Shown: piece by piece, positions 6,985-7,656 of the stretch | Position numbering within the stretch: the stretch's first letter is position 1 | Layout: each line of letters opens with the position of its first letter | Source: Spirochaetales bacterium | Lineage (GTDB): Bacteria; Spirochaetota; Spirochaetia; Treponematales; UBA12059 | Direction of reading: 5' to 3' | Assembly (NCBI GenBank): GCA_004525355.1 | Contig: SPCK01000091.1 | Coordinates: forward strand, 1-7,656 | Length of the DNA: 7,656 bases | Program-made: the position numbers and the translations under genes | Notes under the pieces: model-generated | The model's input: only the letters and a program-made list of their open reading frames with translations | What the model was told of the DNA's origin: nothing | Databases searched by the model: none

Positions 6985-7656
6985 TTAGTAGACGGTCTTG
7001 ATGAAGTCGAACACGTCATCCACCGTCATGGCCCGGGGCAGGAAGTTCATGAAGTCGAATCGCCTGGCCGTTTCGGCGCTCTCAACCAAGCTCTCCAGGG
7101 CCAGGTCGAAGTCTTTGAGCCTGCTTGGAATCTTTAGTACGCCAAGGCGCGTGCGAAGCGCCTCAACGGCCCTGGCCGCCTGGGCGGACGCGCCCTCGTC
7201 GGGATCGACCTCGCCAAACAACGGGGCGAGGGAGACGAGCTTCTCGAGCTTCGAGCGGGACATCGATTCAAGTAGGTACGGCAGGAGGACCGCGGCCAAG
7301 TTGGACTTGGGAACGCCCCAACGCGTATTGATGGCGAACGATACGGCGCTGCCTAACCCGGGTGACGAGATGGCGAGCCCGATGCCGGCCAGGAAGAACG
7401 CCCGCGCGGCGTCGGCCTTGGCCTGGGGATCCTCGGGCCGGACCATCATCACATCGAGGGCCCGGAGGTACAGCGCTATGGCCTCGCGCAGGGCCATGTC
7501 CGACAGGAAACTCTCGCGGGACGATGTATAGCCCTCCACCGCGCCCATGATGCCGTCCAGGAGGGTAGCGGCCGCGGACTTGGCCGACGATGCGCCCATC
7601 ATGTTCGAGTCCAGAATGACCGCGGTTTCTATGCCTCGCCTGGCCTGGAGGAACAC
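6985..7656 (-). CDS. Iron-containing alcohol dehydrogenase homologue, C-terminal part, metal ligands replaced
   Basis: Only the last 223 residues are in the window; the gene begins beyond the right edge, so the first visible codon (GTG) is not a start. The segment aligns by eye with group III Fe-ADHs. AVILDS (12-17) matches the usual A-I-x-DP. DGIMGAVEGYTS (34-45) matches DALxHAIEAYxS, and SDMALREAI (52-60) matches SDxxAxxAI. AGIGLAISSPGLG (90-102) and AAVLLPYLLE (121-130) match the central helices. FLPRAMTVDDV (205-215) matches the NPR-x-x-T-x-x-DV end. The ligand Asp is kept (Asp34), but its partner His is Gly38. The LVHAxAH stretch becomes SAVSFAIN (103-110), two residues shorter before the next motif, and the PHG motif becomes Pro-Lys-Ser (116-118). 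A normal Fe or Zn site therefore seems impossible. The reading frame is intact with normal codon use, so this does not look like decay. It sits 6 bases before the methyltransferase gene. Confidence 0.82.
   Translation of the reverse strand: MFLQARRGIETAVILDSNMMGASSAKSAAATLLDGIMGAVEGYTSSRESFLSDMALREAIALYLRALDVMMVRPEDPQAKADAARAFFLAGIGLAISSPGLGSAVSFAINTRWGVPKSNLAAVLLPYLLESMSRSKLEKLVSLAPLFGEVDPDEGASAQAARAVEALRTRLGVLKIPSRLKDFDLALESLVESAETARRFDFMNFLPRAMTVDDVFDFIKTVY

Overview
The window is a GC-rich piece of bacterial chromosome with ordinary metabolic and housekeeping genes, tightly packed. I see no mobile element, CRISPR array, rRNA or tRNA. The style of the galactokinase (GGNHTDH variant), the SLC45/GPH-like sugar transporter, the EpsC-type serine acetyltransferase and the stand-alone MsmK/UgpC-type sugar ABC ATPase would fit a free-living or host-associated spirochaete. 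That placement rests on remembered family resemblance, and a Firmicutes-related or other origin cannot be excluded from the sequence alone.

Left half (about 25-4446, + strand): four genes that look like one transcription unit. A galactokinase (25-1302) is followed after 2 bases by a 12-helix MFS sugar transporter (1305-2663). That stop codon overlaps the GTG start of a patatin-like phospholipase (2660-3565) by 4 bases. The phospholipase in turn overlaps a serine O-acetyltransferase (3532-4446) by 34 bases. The first two make physiological sense together: sugar uptake, then phosphorylation of galactose for the Leloir pathway. The lipase and the cysteine-synthesis gene are not obviously related and may simply be co-transcribed.

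Middle (4447-4770): a convergent intergenic stretch. It holds a strong 17-bp-arm hairpin (4677-4714), probably the terminator of the minus-strand gene and possibly of both units. It also holds a minus-strand stretch (about 4447-4648) that reads like a small protein gene broken by one frameshift.

Right half (4771-7656, - strand): the sugar ABC transporter ATPase (4771-5889) has its own promoter, TTGACA-17-TACACT, with a perfect dyad just upstream of the -35 box. No permease or binding-protein gene is near it, so it probably serves transporters encoded elsewhere. Further right, and transcribed toward it, are a SpoU/TrmH-family RNA 2'-O-methyltransferase (6133-6978) and, 6 bases upstream of that, the C-terminal part of an iron-containing alcohol dehydrogenase homologue (6985-7656) that runs off the window edge.

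The most interesting point is this last gene. It keeps the fold signature and the metal-ligand Asp of the family, but all of the metal-binding and catalytic His positions appear replaced. It may therefore be a metal-free enzyme or a pseudoenzyme. I see no evidence of an exotic multi-gene system such as a defence, secretion or mobile system.
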